Positions 11,591 to 22,223 of a DNA stretch of 64,000 bases are shown one piece after another. Numbering within the stretch: the first letter of the stretch is position 1; each line of letters starts with the position of its first letter. The position numbers and the translations under genes are program-made. The notes under the pieces are model-generated. The model saw only the letters and a list, made by a program, of their open reading frames with translations, made no database searches and was not told the origin of the DNA. Origin of the DNA: Protonemura montana (Eukaryota; Arthropoda; Insecta; Plecoptera; Nemouridae); NCBI GenBank assembly GCA_947568835.1, contig OX387608.1:7292001-7356000 (forward strand). The letters are read 5' to 3'.

Positions 11591-13453
11591 CTTACTCATG
11601 TCTATATCTAGGCTTTTTGGATACAACTAATCGGCTAAACCACTTGTCCGATCGCGACAAAACAAAAACTAGGCGACTTATCACACTATTAGCAAAAGAC
11701 TGACGTTTAGAAAATAAAAAATATAATTTTGTTCTACAGTTACACACACTGTAAAAATAGGCTTTTCCGATTATTTTCAGAAATAAATCTGAGTTTTTGT
11801 AGCTACTGTAGATCTCAAATTTGCTCAATCTGTTAACACTATCAAACTACACCTACTAAAATAATTGAACCACCCATTTTGAAAAGCCTTCTTTACTAGT
11901 TATATCAGTATATATATATTAATTTTTTTAGAATGGATTTTCAGGAATATGTTCACTATACAAGATTTTTTTAGTAGCTGAAAAAGTTTTTACCAACCCC
12001 AATTAAATAATAAAAAATATGTTTGTTCCATGGACCCCCCAGAAAAACAGATGGTGGCAAATTAACCCCCCTTGTAACCTAACAGAAAAAGTTTCAATTA
12101 AAATGTTAAACTCCTCTGAAAATCAACAAATCGCAACCCGTCCTTCGCCTGACGATCTCACTAGACGATGCACCAACTTGGAAGTCGTCTACCTCGCAGA
12201 AAGCGATGCGGCCGCTCGAGCCTCGTTGCGGGACACTTGAAACGTGCCCCTGGGGACGCTTCGCATTGTGCGTGTAAAAGCGTCGGTAGCCAATGAACGG
12301 TCTGGCGTCGCCGCAAATTGCTGTCAGGTTTGCGATCATTTACCTCGTAATTACACACACGGGCCGTGACGGTTATTTACTGGTAAACTTGGCACGCCAT
12401 TGTTTTATGGGAGTGCAATTGTCATAAAACAGTGAAGCTACTGTTGTTATTTGACTTTGTCCATTCGGGGACTGCGGATAGAGAAAATATGGTTTTTGAA
12501 TCACCAGTGGGAATACTTTACGAGCACCAATTCAAATTCAGGATATAATACATTTCACTGGCTTTCGCCTTTATGTAAAAATATAGCCTTGAAACCTTTC
12601 TTCACGACTAGCAAATGTAAGTTAAAGAAAGAAATTTGCTAACGGATTATTAAAAAGGGAGGAACTTTCTGAGCTGACGCCACATTTAATATAGTTTTTA
12701 GTTTTCCCCTATGACCCAACCACCAAAGTTTATTACCAAATATTCTTTTCATTTTTTTTTTTTTGCTTTAAGTGCACATTCTTAAAAATGTGTTAATTGT
12801 TGTTAGTTTTGCCCCACTTAAGGAATTTCACAAGCTTCATTTACGTTCAGGTAAGAAAAGCAATGTTTTATTTTTATTTTCACATTTTTAGTTAATCATA
12901 TAAGTTTTTCTGAGTTTAAATTATCTTACTGTAAGCTTGTGATTTGTAAATGAATAAATATCATTAAATTCAACGAAATTTAATGCTGGATGGTTTATTT
13001 ATGGTTCAGGTACAAACTCTGTTTCAAAATTAAATTTATGACATGATCACATTCGATTTTTTTTTTAATTTGCAGTAGAGCAGAAAAAACAACATGGTTA
13101 TTAAGAGTAAGTAATAAAATAGGTCTCACAGCACCAGAAACAAAGACAAATGAAAATGGATGTCCACCGCCTAGAATTACACAAAAAAATACCAAAGCAT
13201 GCATTCAAAAAATTACCAAAAGAAATAAAATGCAAAGATGAGAATAAATAATCTTCTGACAAATGAACAAAAAAATGGTCTATGTTTATATTTCATCACT
13301 GACTGATCTGAGTTAGAGAAATTTTGTTCTACATTTAAAATCAAGCTGAACATATGTTAATCTACTGTTCTAGTCAGGTTCGGAATCGCTTTCCCGGCTT
13401 CAATGTCGTTTTTTAGGTTTGATTATAGTATTATTATATTTATTATTTATTTT
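11591..13453. other. Intergenic; GC-richer island with unassigned ORF
   Basis: A unique GC-richer island at about 12100-12460 includes a plus frame (12019-12240) whose last 35 codons are G/C-rich at third positions and end in SLRDT, and a conflicting minus frame. The adjacent TTTTATGGGAGTGCAATTG and CATAAAAC words suggest a regulatory element. No domain is recognised. The rest is AT-rich with nothing seen. Confidence 0.3.
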
Positions 13454-13842
13454 GTGGTGTTTAACGATATCTTTTTGATATCTGGGCATGCGGTACTGAT
13501 CGAATGGCGTCGGTGAATGAGTAGATGATGATGAGGAGGATGATGATGAACCTAACCTAGCCTAGAAGGGAGGAGGGGAAACCCTGTGCCGGCACGTAGC
13601 CTACTCCTGTCGAAAACTGTACCACTCGAACAACAGGATTCCTCCTCAAATCCATGCTATCGAGAGGTTGATAAGCAAGGCGAGTGAAGTTGCTGTACTA
13701 ACTTGCATCCCTCCAACCTCTCTCCCGAACAGAACTAGTCATGTGTATGATGGTCACCCATCCAATACCTGACTCAGCGCAGTGTTGCTTAACTTCGGTG
13801 ATCTCACGATAATCAGTGTTTCCAACACGCCAAACCGTTCGG
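13454..13842 (-). mobile_element. 5S-headed SINE
   Basis: On the plus strand it reads tail to head: GGTGTTTAACGA, ATGGCGTCGGTGAATGAG, the ATGATGATGAACCTAACC segment, the body, GGTCACCCATCC, then the 5S-like GTGTTGCTTAACTTCGGTGA and CGCCAAACCGTTCGG. Compared with other copies, a short piece of body around 13615-13625 is missing. Confidence 0.8.
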
Positions 13843-14328
13843 TGATTATAATAGATGGGACAACTTGAAGATAAGATAAAAATAAGTATGAGCATGACCA
13901 TAACAGTTTCCCAGATGTTATTACTAAAGAAATTACTACGACATAATGGCACGACATCACTTTTAGAAAATCGACATATTGACCTTGCAACCTCGTTGGA
14001 TAGATAAAAAAAAAAAGCCTAAAACCTAATCTCGTGATGGTAATTTTGATCTTAATATGACATCACGTGTAACACCTATTAAAAGAAGCTTCCTCAATGT
14101 TTCTATACAAATTACAATGACAATTATCGTCAATTGTCATGTGCAATTGTTGGAGATTGATGCATCAATAGCATTTTTTTTGTAATTTAATTATTATTGT
14201 TCAAAGAATTGATTTTCCGATAGGTTGCAATCAAAGAATGCAAGTACCAGCTCAGCTCACTGACTATTTCTACAATCTGGTGGATCTGTGATAGCAATGA
14301 TTGTTATAATTCTCATCGGATTATGGTA

Positions 14329-14424
14329 TCATATTTAAAGCTGTTCTTAGTGGAGACAGAACACCTTCTATCGACGAACTTAAGATAAAAAAAGGAGCGT
14401 TTCTCTAGGTTCGTGACTGCGACG
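14329..14424 (+). promoter_or_regulatory. Conserved upstream block of DUF1091 unit A
   Basis: It shares ordered words with the regions upstream of units B and C: an AT-rich CATATTTAAA word, a CTTCTATCGACG word, then GATAAAAAAAGGAGCGTTTC immediately before the start codon. The ATAAA-GAG-GCGTTTCTC motif is also kept upstream of unit D. This is a likely core promoter and 5' UTR. The exact start site is not resolvable. Confidence 0.5.
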
Positions 14425-15250
14425 ATGTGCAGGCAACGAGTGTTGCTTATTCTGGTACTGGTACTGGTACTGGTTGTTCCGAGATAAGCAAACGCCCTTA
14501 ACGGTCAGGTAAACACGAATAACCTGAACACAGTGTGCAAAGAGAATTTAAAGATTTAGTTAAAATCTTAGTTGAAAACTAAATACAACGAATCCAACGT
14601 CAAATTGGAGTTATTCGAGTTTGACAGGTTGTGACGTGGTGTAGCGTCACTAGATCAGAGTGACTGTGAGTATTCACAGCCTCATGGTCCTAATCCTTGG
14701 AGATCCGTCATTCTCATCAAATACACTAAAATCGTCTCAAAAAGCCAGTGTCCAAATAGCTCCATGGGTTGGAGCAACACCCGCGATAGGTGGAGATCGG
14801 GGTTCGAGTCCCCGTTTGCGCATCAATTTTTGAGACTGTTATAGTGTTCATAATAATAAGTTAAAGATTTATTATCTTCAGTAACGGAGTTAAGTTAATA
14901 TGTCTGCCCATTTACCACACTTACAGATCAGGTAACTTGCCAAATTATTCACTAGATGGAGGTGTGCAGTGAGGCATAGATCATTGACCATACCGTGATG
15001 AAGATGAAACTAAAAAAGCCATTAATAACCCTTAAAAAAAATCTAGATAAAAAAAAATTAAGTTTCTGATAATCAAATATTGCTTCTGATTTAGTATCTT
15101 TACAGAAGCCCAACTACAGGGCCGAGTTTGAGGGTATGACGATTCATAGAGACATCTCTGACGAGTACTACGAGTTACAATTTGGACGCATCGGGTTGAC
15201 TCCACGTTCAGTGAACCGCACCATGCTGTTAAACGCTAACTTCACGCTCA
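14425..15250 (+). pseudogene. DUF1091/MD-2-like secreted protein, unit A (truncated)
   Basis: Exon 1 is 14425-14508, ending CAG before GTAAAC. It starts with ATG and encodes a Leu/Val-rich signal peptide, MCRQRVLLILVLVLVLVVPR. It is interrupted by TAA at 14485-14487, where paralogues have a TGG codon. Exon 2 starts at 15106 after TTTACAG, opens with KPNY, and includes the conserved FGRIGL and LNANFTL words. It stops matching at 15250, where element M copy 2 begins nearby. Exons 3 and 4 are absent before unit B starts. Members of this family are secreted and thought to bind lipids, but the function here is unknown. With a stop in the signal peptide and half the gene gone, this unit is dead. 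Confidence 0.7.
14587..14860 (+). repeat. tRNA-like dispersed repeat T, copy 2 (in unit A intron 1)
   Basis: Starts ATCCAACGTCAAATTGGAG, passes the GTGACGTGG...GCGTCAC inverted motif, and ends in the tRNA-like part with TAGCTCCATGGG (A box) and GGTTCGAGTCC (B box). The arm CGGGG-TTCGAGT-CCCCG forms a perfect T stem. It is followed by TTTTTGAGACTG and an ATAATAA tail. Confidence 0.75.
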
Positions 15251-15276
15251 CTGCTGAACGTGCGTGCAGACGTGTT

Positions 15277-15972
15277 TTAATTGGTGTGCACCAGAGCAGG
15301 TTTGATACTTGCTCGATGACGTCAAGCTCTCCACCGGGTTTGCACCAGCTCCGAGCGAGAGCGCTCCCACCCGAACACGTGATCACTAGCTGTCAGTGCA
15401 TGTATTTGTTTTCTAATTGCGACGTCGAAATTCTTATAGCAAGAAAAATTCACTGGGAGTGACCCGAGGGCGAGAAACTCTGCTAGTTGAACACGTGAAA
15501 GTTGCACTGGGACAGAGTCACATGCCCAGTCGAACACGTGAAAGTTGCACTGGGGCAGAGTCACATGCCCAGTCGAACACGTGAAAGTTGCACTGGGGCA
15601 GAGTCACATGCCCAGTCGAACACGTGAAAGTTGCTCTGGGGCAGAGTCACATGACCAGTTGAACACGTGAAAGTTGCACTGGGACAGAGTCACGTACCCA
15701 GTCGAACACGTGTAAGTTGCACTGGGGCAGAGTCACATGCCCAGTCAAACACGTGAAAGTTGCACTGGGGCAGAGTCACATGCCCAGTCAAACACGTGAA
15801 AGTTGCACTGGGGCAGAGTCACATGCCCAGTCAAACACGTGAAAGTTGCACTGGGGCAGAGTCACATGCCCAGTCGAACACGTGATAGTTGCATTGGGGC
15901 AGAGTCACATGCCCAGTCGAACACGTGAAAGTTGCACTGGGGCAGAGTCACATGCCCAGTCGAACACGTGAA
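15277..15972 (+). mobile_element. TIR element M, copy 2, with about 11 x 43-bp array
   Basis: The left end is degenerate (TTTTAATTGGTGTGCACCAG). It is followed by the family's unique part (GATGACGTCA, CGAGCGAGAGCGCTCCCACC, GAACACGTGATCACTAGCTG) and an array of about eleven 43-bp units from about 15487. It replaces the 3' end of unit A exon 2. The right terminal segment is not seen: after 15972 the sequence changes to unrelated AT-rich DNA. Confidence 0.8.
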
Positions 15973-16249
15973 ATGAAGGTCACTCATTATAATCTCGCGT
16001 CCAAGCTTTTGTAAGGAGCTTCCTGAGTTCTATGTGTGGAAATCACAAAGCAAAAAATATTCAATTGTCATACGCTAAAATGAGAGCTTGACATGTGATA
16101 AGAAATATTTTTAAATCTATGTTGTGACAAAAGTTGGTTTCATAAAAGGCTTATTGGAACAATAAATTGCTATTACATGTGAAAACAAACTGAATTGTTT
16201 CTCCAATAAGTTGGATCTGTGATAAAAACGATTGCCATCATTTTCATTA

Positions 16250-16357
16250 TCATATTTTATCGTTGTTAGCTATGTGTTTAGTAAAAACAAAACGCCCTCT
16301 ACAGACGCAGTTGAAATAAAAGGAAGTGCGTTCTACTCAAAGTTTGTGAGTGCTACG
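16250..16357 (+). promoter_or_regulatory. Conserved upstream block of DUF1091 unit B
   Basis: Same ordered words as upstream of A and C: CATATTTTAT, GTTGTTAGCTATGTG, ACGCCCTCTACAGACGCAGT, then AAATAAAAGGAAGTGCG before the ATG. Similarity with the A upstream region extends back to a GGATCTGTGATA word at 16213. Confidence 0.5.
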
Positions 16358-18752
16358 ATGAGCGGGCAGAGAGCGTTGCTTGTTCTGGCTCCAGTGCTGT
16401 TCGTTACGATATGGGCAAACGCCCCCAAAATTCTGGTAAAACAAACTCGCTTTTCAATATTTCCTGTTTATAGAAAACTAGAAAATAAAAGTGTGAAACA
16501 GAACCAGGATAGGAACAAGTGCCATTCAGAATGCTGGACTGATGCGCTGCCAACTGAGCTATCCGTGCACACAGTTTTTTTGCTCTTACTTTGTGGGATA
16601 CTGGATCGTGGATATGGAAAAGTCTCAGACCGCCAATTCGAACTTCCTGAGTTCCTTTTTCTGGTTCGGATTCACAATTTTATTTTCTGGATTTTTTTCC
16701 ATCTATCGCTCACTGGTAAAAGCTCGTGTGAACTTACACAAAAAAATAAAATAAAAAACTATCAATATATACTATATATACTATGAAAACATATATTTCT
16801 ATATAAATAGATGATTTTAATATTCTGATTTCTTTTCCATTTCACTAAACAGGTAAAGGCTTGTATTTTTTCACCTATACACTCATCAACTCGTCGCTTT
16901 TATCAAACATTTCTCTATTCGCAATCCCATCCCACCTTTCTCTGTTCACCCACTTTTCTTCTATATTTCTTCTATATTAATTCTATTCTTTTTCTTCAAT
17001 ATCTTTTCGCAAGTGGCATATCCTTCTTTTCCGTGGTATTCCAACTCCCCTCTTTAAATATTACATTTCAAGCATTTTTTGGGAAGACAACTTCCTTTTA
17101 TTTACATCTCCTTTCCATATAGCTTCAAACTTTCGTTACCAATTTTAAAAGACAGATGTTCCACCAAAAACAAATTTCCACTAAAAATATGCTTTGTAGC
17201 GCACATACCGCACGTTGTTTTTACAAGTACTTAGTTCATGACTTTATTCCAACATTTGCAGTATTTAAAAAAGGATCGTTTGTTTATAAATGATAACGAG
17301 AAAGAAAATTAAGTGTCTTTGGTATCGCTAGATATGTGTCAGTGGTATTTCCATTAAATATATTTTCAAACTACTTATAAACGTAAATACCACGTAAATC
17401 ACCAAATTCTCCTTAGAATGTAGCAGTGAGCCCAGATCATCTCTCACACTGTTATGTAGTTATCAACTCTGATCACATAGCTTCTCAATTCTCAATTTAG
17501 TTTCTCAATGAAACATTCTGTTTTATGGGAACGAATTTTATTTCTAATTTTCGAAAGCCCAACTACAGAGCCCAGTTCGAGGGAATGACGATTCATAGAG
17601 ACATCTCTGACGAGTACTACGAGTTCCACTTTGGACGCATTGGGTTGACTTCACGTTCAGTAAACCGCTCCACGCTACTCAACGCTAACTTCACGCTCAA
17701 AAAGGACCTTTCAGAAAAAGCCTGGGTAAGAGGACTCTGTATATAGGGTAACGCATTTTTTGACTACTTATTTAAATGTAGTGTTTTATGGCGTTTTTGA
17801 CTGGCCTGCACCAGGGCGGGTTTGAAGTTTGCTCCATGACATCATGTTCTCCACTGGGTTTGCACCAGCTTCAGCTCCCACCTGAACACGTGCTCGCTAG
17901 CTGTCAGTGCATTCTTTTTTACCTATTGCCACGTCATAATTTATTGAGCACGAAAAATGTACTGGGAGTACCCTAGAGCGAGAATATCTTTTGCACTGGG
18001 GCAGTGTTACATGCCCAGTAAAACACGTGAAAATTGCACTGGGGTAGTGTTACATGCCCAGTCGAGCACGTGAAAGTTGCTCTGGGGCAGAGTCACATGC
18101 CCAGTCGAGCACGTGAAAGATGCACTGGGGCAGAGTCACATGCCCAGTCGAACACGTGAAAGTTGCACTGGGACAGAGTCACATGCCCAGTCGAACACAT
18201 GAAAGTTGCACTGGGACAGAGTCACATGCCCAGTCGAACACATGAAAGTTGCACTGGGACAGAGTCACATGCCCAGTCGAACACGCAGATCGCCCCCAGT
18301 GCATACCCGGGGCAGCCAGTTGAACACGCCATAATTAACTGCGTCGTGATGTGATGATAGGTTGGAACCATAAAACGGTTAGCATGAAGGCACCTTTTGA
18401 TAGAACAGAAACCCAGGCATGTCAATAAAATACATTGATAAGACAAGCGGAATATTGTGGGTTACTGTTTAGTTGGCGTTGCTCTAGCTACTCATTTTAT
18501 ACATTTAAGTGATGAATCAAGAAAAAGCTTCAAAACGTTGATCGCTGCCTGTAATATTACTTCCTAGTTATTACTTCCTAGTTCACGGTCATCGCATACG
18601 AGCAGAAGGCGAATAGAGACTACAGCTTGATCCCGGTCAGGCTATTTATCGGAACGTTTTGCCAATTGGTCAAGGGAGCACCGTTTCTATTTCGAGTATG
18701 GAGTTGGAGTTTATATGGAGTTGATGCAATACATTACCATAGCTTGTTTTAA
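16358..18752 (+). CDS. DUF1091/MD-2-like secreted protein, unit B (3'-truncated)
   Basis: Exon 1, 16358-16435, encodes a signal peptide (MSGQRALLVLAPVLFVTIWA) and ends before GTAAAAC. Exon 2, about 17558-17725, is open, with YRAQFEGMTIHRDISDEYY and FGRIGL and the donor GTAAGA. The usual AG before the KPNY codons is changed to GA, so the acceptor is probably three bases later. Exon 3 starts at 18582 after CTTCCTAG and matches paralogues through AYEQKANRDYSLIPVRLF. It then loses the family's second Cys-Pro motif, has no donor, and runs to TAA at 18750. Exon 4 is missing because unit C's upstream block follows. The open frame gives roughly 138 residues against about 199 for a full unit. It is either a truncated gene or a donor of 5' exons to unit C (see findings). 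Confidence 0.55.
17788..18332 (+). mobile_element. TIR element M, copy 3 (in unit B intron 2), complete ends
   Basis: The left end is ATGGCGTTTTTGACTGGCC. The right end reads GGGGCAGCCAGTTGAACACG then CCAT, whose reverse complement matches the left end, giving an inverted repeat of about 24 bp. Between them lie the unique part and about seven 43-bp units. Flanking bases leave a TA duplication possible but unproven. It lies 62 bp after the exon 2 donor. Confidence 0.8.
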
Positions 18753-18811
18753 TCCCGAGGCATTATTTTGCCAATCTGACAGATCTCGTAAATCGGCAAA
18801 TGACATATTTT

Positions 18812-18922
18812 CCATTTAAAAATCGGCCATTGTTAGCTCTGTGTGTGTGCAGACCAAACGCCCATCACTGACGAGCCCGTGATAAAGAGGAGAAGCGTTT
18901 CTCTAGGTCCATAAGTTTGAAG
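18812..18922 (+). promoter_or_regulatory. Conserved upstream block of DUF1091 unit C
   Basis: CCATTTAAAAATCGG, TTGTTAGCTCTGTG, ACGCCCATCACTGACG and GATAAAGAGGAGAAGCGTTT occur in the same order as upstream of A and B, ending a few bases before the ATG at 18923. It directly follows the broken end of unit B. Confidence 0.5.
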
Positions 18923-20192
18923 ATGAGCGTACAGCGAGGGTTGTTTATTCTTGCACTGTTGGTTGTAGTTCCGTTATGGGCAAACAAAATTAACATTCAG
19001 GTTAACTATGAAGACTTTATCAATCAGGTAAGATCAGCTATTCAGCGTCCGCTATATTTTTTAAAATAATGATCTGTGATTGGTTGACATAAACAAAACG
19101 CACAAGACAAATTAGAGTATTTAAGCGTTGTTTTATGCTTGTGTCGATTGTTTATTTCTTAGAGTTAAGATCCTTGTGCGCTATGCTTGCGCTTGTTGCT
19201 ATGTCAATTTTGGGTAGACCGTAGCTACGCAGACTTTGTAAAATTTCGTTGTCTTTGTTTCTTCACCAGACAACTCTAATACTGAATTGAATAATACTAA
19301 TATTAATAATAAATCTTTGCTATGTCGCACGGTTTGTGAATTGTGAATTGTAGTATTTGAAGACGGTCAAACTTTACTGGTCCGTGATGCATGTTCAAGG
19401 CTAAAAGAATTCAAATTCATTTATGGGATCTCTGTAGCTTGATAACGAACTGTTTTTTTTTTTCTAATTTTATGACTTACCAGAAGCCCAACTACAGGCC
19501 TGAATTCGAGGCTTAAGTGATTCACAGAGACGAGTTCATCGACGAGTACTACGAGTTCCACTTTGGACGCATCGGACTGACGTCTGGTTCATTGAACCGC
19601 ACCATGTTGCTCAACACTAATTTCACGCAGAAGAAAGACCATCCGGAGACTGCCTGGGTAAGATGACTCTGTAGATGGCGTGGAAAAAAAATACTGTTTT
19701 TTTCAGTCACAATTTTTACTAATTTTGAAGAAAAACTTCCATTTATTTATTTATTTTTTAACTTTTTAATGGCCACTTATTTGTAAAAAAAAAAACTTCT
19801 GTATGACAGTGTGTCTGTAGCTGCCACAGACATTTCTTAGAACTTTTGATGAGATTTTTAATTAATTGCAACACTCCTCTTAGCACAGAAATTTGCTAAA
19901 ATTCTACAGTGTGGTTTTGGTCGACGTGTTGCGGTTTCTGAAGGTTTCCTTTTTTGTTGAACTTGTTGAAGTTATGTATTTTGTTGTTGTAAATATTGCA
20001 TAATTCATGATTAGGGAACAAAATTAAATGGTAAAAATGATCACATTTAAATACCGAGTTTTCAGATGAGCACTAGTCAATATTCTGTCATTAGTTTACG
20101 GTTTAGAATATCATGATATTGCATGTTATTGATTGGTTGGAACTGAGTTGGTAACAATCTCAAAAGTAAACAATATAAACCCATCTACAATA

Positions 20193-20504
20193 ATGGCGTT
20201 TTCGACTGGCCTGCACCAGGGTGTTTTTGAAACTTGCTCAATTACGTCATGCTCTCCACCGGGATTACACCATCTCCGAGCGTGGGCGCTCCCACCCGAA
20301 CACGTGATCACTAGCTGTCAGTGCATTTATTTGTATTCGTATAGCACTGTCGAAGTTCTCAGAGCAAGAACAGTGCACCAAGAATGACCCATGGAGCTGG
20401 TAAAAAAGGTGCAAATTTCACCGGAGTTGAGTCCAATTTTGAGTCAAACCAGTAGACCGCCTCCAGTACCAAGGACGCACCGGGGCAGCCAGTCGAATAC
20501 ACTT
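20193..20504 (+). mobile_element. TIR element M, copy 4 (in unit C intron 2), array-free
   Basis: The left end is ATGGCGTTTTCGACTGGCC, followed by the unique part through GTGATCACTAGCTGTCAGTG. The right end segment ACCGGGGCAGCCAGTCGAAT follows directly, with no 43-bp units between. It is therefore either a copy that lost its array or the form that existed before the array grew. Confidence 0.75.
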
Positions 20505-21314
20505 CAAGCTGTTTACATGTTTAGAATACACCAAAAAAAATAAACTGAACACAGATCGTCTCTTAACATCCCTTCCTAGGTCACGGTTAACGCGTACGAG
20601 CAGAAGGCGAATAAAGACTACAGTTTGATTCAGCTCAGGCTGTTCTCTGGAAGAATGTGTGACGCAATCAAGCAATACCCGTTTATTTGGGAGGATCTGG
20701 CAAAGACGACCAACTATGGCGGGACGTGTCCGGCTGTCAAGGTTGGTACCAATATGACATGAGAGGTTCAATGTAAGCTCGTTATCGTTACTTATGACTT
20801 GTCCTATTCAGGATTTTTCAGTAGTAGTTGTTGTAATCTTTTATCTATATTTTAAAATAAACAATAGGGCAGAAACTTATATTTAAACACACAAGACAAT
20901 CATAAATAAGCCGACACTTTGTATTTTTTTCTTTTATATCATCTACGCCAACTTTTTCAATACCTTTTCGTCCTTTCAACTTTCCTTTTCTGCTACTTCA
21001 TTTCAATGTGTACCTTTTTCGCCACATCTGTGTGTATTTTGCCATCCTTTGTCGTTCTTTCTTTTATAACATTTTTTCGAAAGCTTTCTTGTTATTCGTT
21101 CTTCGCTCATTTCCCATCATTACCCAGTCACTTTCAACCTTTCTTTCCCAATCTTAATTCCTCTTCTCTACATTTGCTATTAAATTGACAAGAACCGTTG
21201 AGTTTAACATTCCTTAGGTGAAACCTAGCCCTCTGAAACCTTGCACATGTAAAGGCACAAACGGAGTTGTATTTTAGAGCAAGCTCTAGAAATGTGCATT
21301 TAGAGTCTTTCGCG

Positions 21315-21346
21315 CCCCCCCCCCCCCCCCAAAAAAAAAAAAAAAA
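21315..21346 (+). repeat. C16-A16 homopolymer junction
   Basis: Sixteen C followed by sixteen A inside unit C intron 3. It is length-unstable and may be partly an assembly product. A pyrimidine-rich stretch (about 20920-21180) lies just upstream and explains the long Phe/Leu/Ser-rich open frame there. Confidence 0.8.
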
Positions 21347-21534
21347 CAATAAGCTAATAGTAAGACATTTAAAAAGTAAATATTTTTTTTATTGTATACG
21401 CGATTTTGGTTAGGTAACGTTTCTAAAATTGTTGAAAAAGGTTTGTTAAGATGACCGCCAGTCACAGCCAAACACAGCCAAGCCACGGCTCAACCTCCCG
21501 TTATTATTTAACTACACATTGTAAAAGTTTTTCA

Positions 21535-21660
21535 GTGGTTCGTTAAAAACCTAACAGTCCATCAATTTTTTATACCAACCGAGCCCTTTGCAACAGTCAA
21601 CTAGAAGTTGATTGTGTATTTTAACTGTCTGTTAATTACTGAAAGTACCGCTAAATAACC
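21535..21660 (+). repeat. Dispersed repeat R, copy 2 (in unit C intron 3)
   Basis: Shares ordered blocks with 558-680: TTCAGTGGTTCG, CTAACAGTCC, CAACAGTCAA and CTGTTAATTA. Confidence 0.5.
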
Positions 21661-22223
21661 CACACTAAAGAAATAAAAGTAACCAATTATTGAATTTTAT
21701 TATCTGTCCTTTATTTTTGCTTTTAAAAAATGAGATGCATTGTGTCCAGAACTTATTAAACATCTCATTTTTTCTAACACAACTTACATCGACTGTTTTA
21801 TTAGATGCACATTATATTCCCTAGCGTTTCTCTAATGTGTAGAAATGGGGTGGCGGTCAAATTTTAAACTCCGTACGTCCGCGTGCATTGACTCCCACTG
21901 GGTACGAACAAATTTTAAATATTCCTAATACAACTGATCGCTGTCGTTGTATCATGGGCGTTGTCATCGGTTTTCAGGGTTTCTACTACGTTCGTGATTA
22001 TCATCCCAGCACGAAAATGATGCCACCGGAGATGCCAGGAATTCGATGGAAAATGGACATTATCCTCAAGACAAGCGTTCGTGGTAAAGCCATCTGGTAC
22101 TGGAGTGTCTACTTATACCTGAACAGAAACTTTTAGAGTGGGAACGTCTGTTGTTATCAAGGTCAACATAAGTAATGTCAGATTATCAAAATGTAAGCTA
22201 GATTCAGAAAAAAAGTTTTACTT

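Larger units (their letters stand above)
18923..22136 (+). pseudogene. DUF1091/MD-2-like secreted protein, unit C (four exons, one stop)
   Basis: Exons are 18923-19027, 19484-19657, 20580-20741 and 21978-22136. All junctions are phase 0 with GT-AG borders, and 600 nt would give 199 residues. Exon 1 encodes signal peptide MSVQRGLFILALLVVVPLWA. Exon 2 has FGRIGLTSG and NRTMLLNTNF. Exon 3 has AYEQKANKDYSLI, MCDAIKQYPFIWEDL and the closing GGTCPAVK. Exon 4 has a YYVRDYHPS stretch, then PPEMPGIRWKMDI, and ends in LNRNF. The paired Cys (CD...CP) followed by PP-LPG-W is the DUF1091/DM8 pattern of MD-2-like, probably lipid-binding secreted proteins. The one defect is TAA at 19514-19516 in exon 2, where A, B and D have an in-frame ATG. 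Exon 2 is in phase, so skipping it would keep frame but lose the first domain part. Element M copy 4 lies in intron 2. Confidence 0.75.

Noticed and set aside
16232-16786. 184-residue protein spanning unit B exon 1
   Set aside because: The middle 26 codons are exon 1 of unit B. The rest is 5' flank and intron 1 read through by chance.
20919-21188. 89-residue Phe/Leu/Ser-rich membrane-like protein
   Set aside because: It lies in a pyrimidine-rich part of unit C intron 3. The composition alone gives a hydrophobic frame.
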